Source: Pseudomonadales bacterium
GTDB taxonomy: Bacteria; Pseudomonadota; Gammaproteobacteria; Pseudomonadales; Moraxellaceae
Direction: 5' to 3'
Length of the DNA stretch: 6,794 nucleotides
Assembly: GCA_013043915.1 (NCBI GenBank)
Contig: JABEVH010000258.1
Coordinates: forward strand, 1-6,794
Every line of letters begins with the position of its first letter. The stretch's first letter is position 1. The notes below the pieces were generated by a model, which was not told the DNA's origin, did no database searches, and saw only the letters and a program-made list of their open reading frames with translations. The position numbers and the translations under genes are program-made. Below are positions 6,358 through 6,794 of this stretch, one piece after another.

Positions 6358-6430
6358 GGGGGCATAGCTCAGTTGGGAGAGCGTCTGGTTCGCAATCAGA
6401 AGGTCGGCGGTTCGATTCCGCCTGTCTCCA
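6358..6430 (+). tRNA. tRNA-Ala, anticodon CGC (reads GCG); 3' CCA not encoded
   Basis: A complete 73-nt cloverleaf is visible. The acceptor stem GGGGGCA (6358-6364) pairs with TGTCTCC (6423-6429) and has G3-U70, the alanine identity pair. The D arm is GCTC/GAGC (6367-6370, 6379-6382) with GG in the loop. The anticodon stem TCTGG/TCAGA (6384-6388, 6396-6400) encloses TTCGCAA with anticodon CGC at 6391-6393. The variable loop is AGGTC. The T arm GGCGG/CCGCC (6406-6410, 6418-6422) encloses TTCGATT. The discriminator base is A (6430). It is followed by CGA rather than CCA, so the 3' end must be added by the CCA-adding enzyme. This is unusual in gammaproteobacteria, where CCA is normally encoded. 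It could also reflect a base error or a junction of once-inserted DNA. Confidence 0.95.
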
Positions 6431-6450
6431 CGATAACCTTGTTTTTCTTG

Positions 6451-6475
6451 TTCGTAGGTGTACGAATTTTTATTT
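6451..6475 (+). terminator. Likely intrinsic terminator of the tRNA-Ala transcript
   Basis: TTCGTA (6451-6456) and TACGAA (6461-6466) form a perfect 6-bp stem with loop GGTG, followed at once by TTTTTATTT (6467-6475). The stem is short and AT-rich. Its place 20 nt after the tRNA and the T-tract make termination plausible. Confidence 0.6.
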
Positions 6476-6513
6476 AGTCGGCCCTGAAAAATTTGTTTTC
6501 CAAATTCGCAAAA

Positions 6514-6539
6514 TACCCCCAGGGGTAGATTTCCCCTGG
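6514..6539. repeat. Overlapping inverted repeats sharing one GGGG arm; possible terminator hairpin
   Basis: CCAGGGG (6519-6525) and CCCCTGG (6533-6539) form a perfect 7-bp stem with a 7-nt loop. The same GGGG run is also the right arm of a second palindrome, TACCCC-CA-GGGGTA (6514-6527). No T-tract follows on the plus strand. On the minus strand the stem is followed by GGGTATTTTG, so weak termination of leftward transcripts is possible. It could be a back-up terminator for the tRNA, a dispersed repeat, or a protein site. Confidence 0.4.
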
Positions 6540-6794
6540 CACTAGCCTAACGTAATCAAGACACTATACGCTGAATGTGTTTAACGTCTGACATCCCTGC
6601 TGCACACAACACAGCGTGGATCGCATCACCTATGGCGCCTTTCAGCCAGCAACGTCGCATCCTGCAGGGCGTTGGTGCACTTCAAACTCGAAAAGCGGTT
6701 GATGGTACGATGCGATCTCAATTTTACTGATCATCCCGATGCCCAACAAACACAACGACGATCGCCGTCATCATATACCGAAGATGTCATTCAA
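6540..6794. other. Right-end stretch without a recognised gene; contains a long-range inverted repeat
   Basis: I see no recognisable protein or RNA family in these 255 bases. On the plus strand one frame is open from about 6575 to the window edge. It has no supported start and its composition does not look like a protein. The notable structure is GATCGCATC (6619-6627) with its inverted copy GATGCGATC (6709-6717), which enclose 81 bp. Inside are a further TCGCATC (6655-6661), a CAACG/CGTTG stem (6650-6654, 6670-6674) and the palindrome CCTGCAGG (6661-6668). This could be a folded RNA, a set of protein sites, or chance. Confidence 0.3.

Noticed and set aside
6358..6475. tRNA 3' end as an attachment site of an integrated element
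   Set aside because: No integrase gene and no repeat of the tRNA 3' segment is seen downstream in the window. The missing CCA alone is not enough.
6348..6545. Open frame of 65 codons on the plus strand across the tRNA
   Set aside because: The frame runs through the tRNA gene (the SSVGRA...RRFDS translation is typical of tRNA read as protein) and the terminator hairpin. It is not a gene.
6575..6794. Frame open to the right edge on the plus strand, with a possible ATG at 6702
   Set aside because: There is no ribosome binding site before the ATG, no recognisable motif, and an open run of this length is common by chance. It cannot be judged without the sequence beyond the window.
1..6794. CRISPR array, insertion sequence, toxin-antitoxin or phage genes
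   Set aside because: I saw no regularly spaced repeats, transposase or integrase motifs, or unexplained gene pairs. The coding space is taken up by housekeeping genes.

Overview
The window is a block of housekeeping genes from a proteobacterium, most likely a gammaproteobacterium. The main reason is gene order: radC faces away from a leftward coaBC-dut-algC operon. I recall this order from Pseudomonas-like genomes, and enterics share the radC/coaBC-dut part. The protein sequences fit the same group. Base composition looks roughly balanced, so it is unlike the high-GC pseudomonads. I cannot name a genus.

Layout. Positions 1-2538 (minus) hold a membrane-anchored phosphomannomutase/phosphoglucomutase of the AlgC family. 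An in-frame TAG at 394-396 falls on the conserved substrate-binding loop, and the rest of the protein stays in frame down to base 1. Upstream on the same strand are dut (2548-3003) and coaBC (3000-4208). These are tightly packed: coaBC and dut overlap by 4 nt, and the algC ribosome binding site overlaps the dut stop. A 91-bp gap with competing short inverted repeats separates coaBC from the divergent radC (4300-4974, plus). radC meets a D,D-carboxypeptidase gene of the PBP5/6 family (4976-6157, minus) tail to tail with one base between the stop codons. The roughly 200-bp region right of that gene holds an 18-bp palindrome and candidate promoters. A tRNA-Ala(CGC) follows (6358-6430, plus) with a hairpin plus T-tract just after it. 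The last 320 bp or so (6476-6794) show no convincing gene, only inverted repeats.

How the genes relate. CoaBC makes 4'-phosphopantetheine for coenzyme A. Dut keeps uracil out of DNA and makes dUMP for thymidylate synthesis. The AlgC-type enzyme supplies mannose-1-P and glucose-1-P for surface polysaccharides. The PBP5/6 enzyme trims peptidoglycan stem peptides. I found no defence system, mobile element, CRISPR array or new multi-gene system. The points most worth checking are the algC amber codon with its disturbed neighbouring codon, the palindrome before the carboxypeptidase gene, the coaBC leader, the tRNA without an encoded CCA, and the structured right end.
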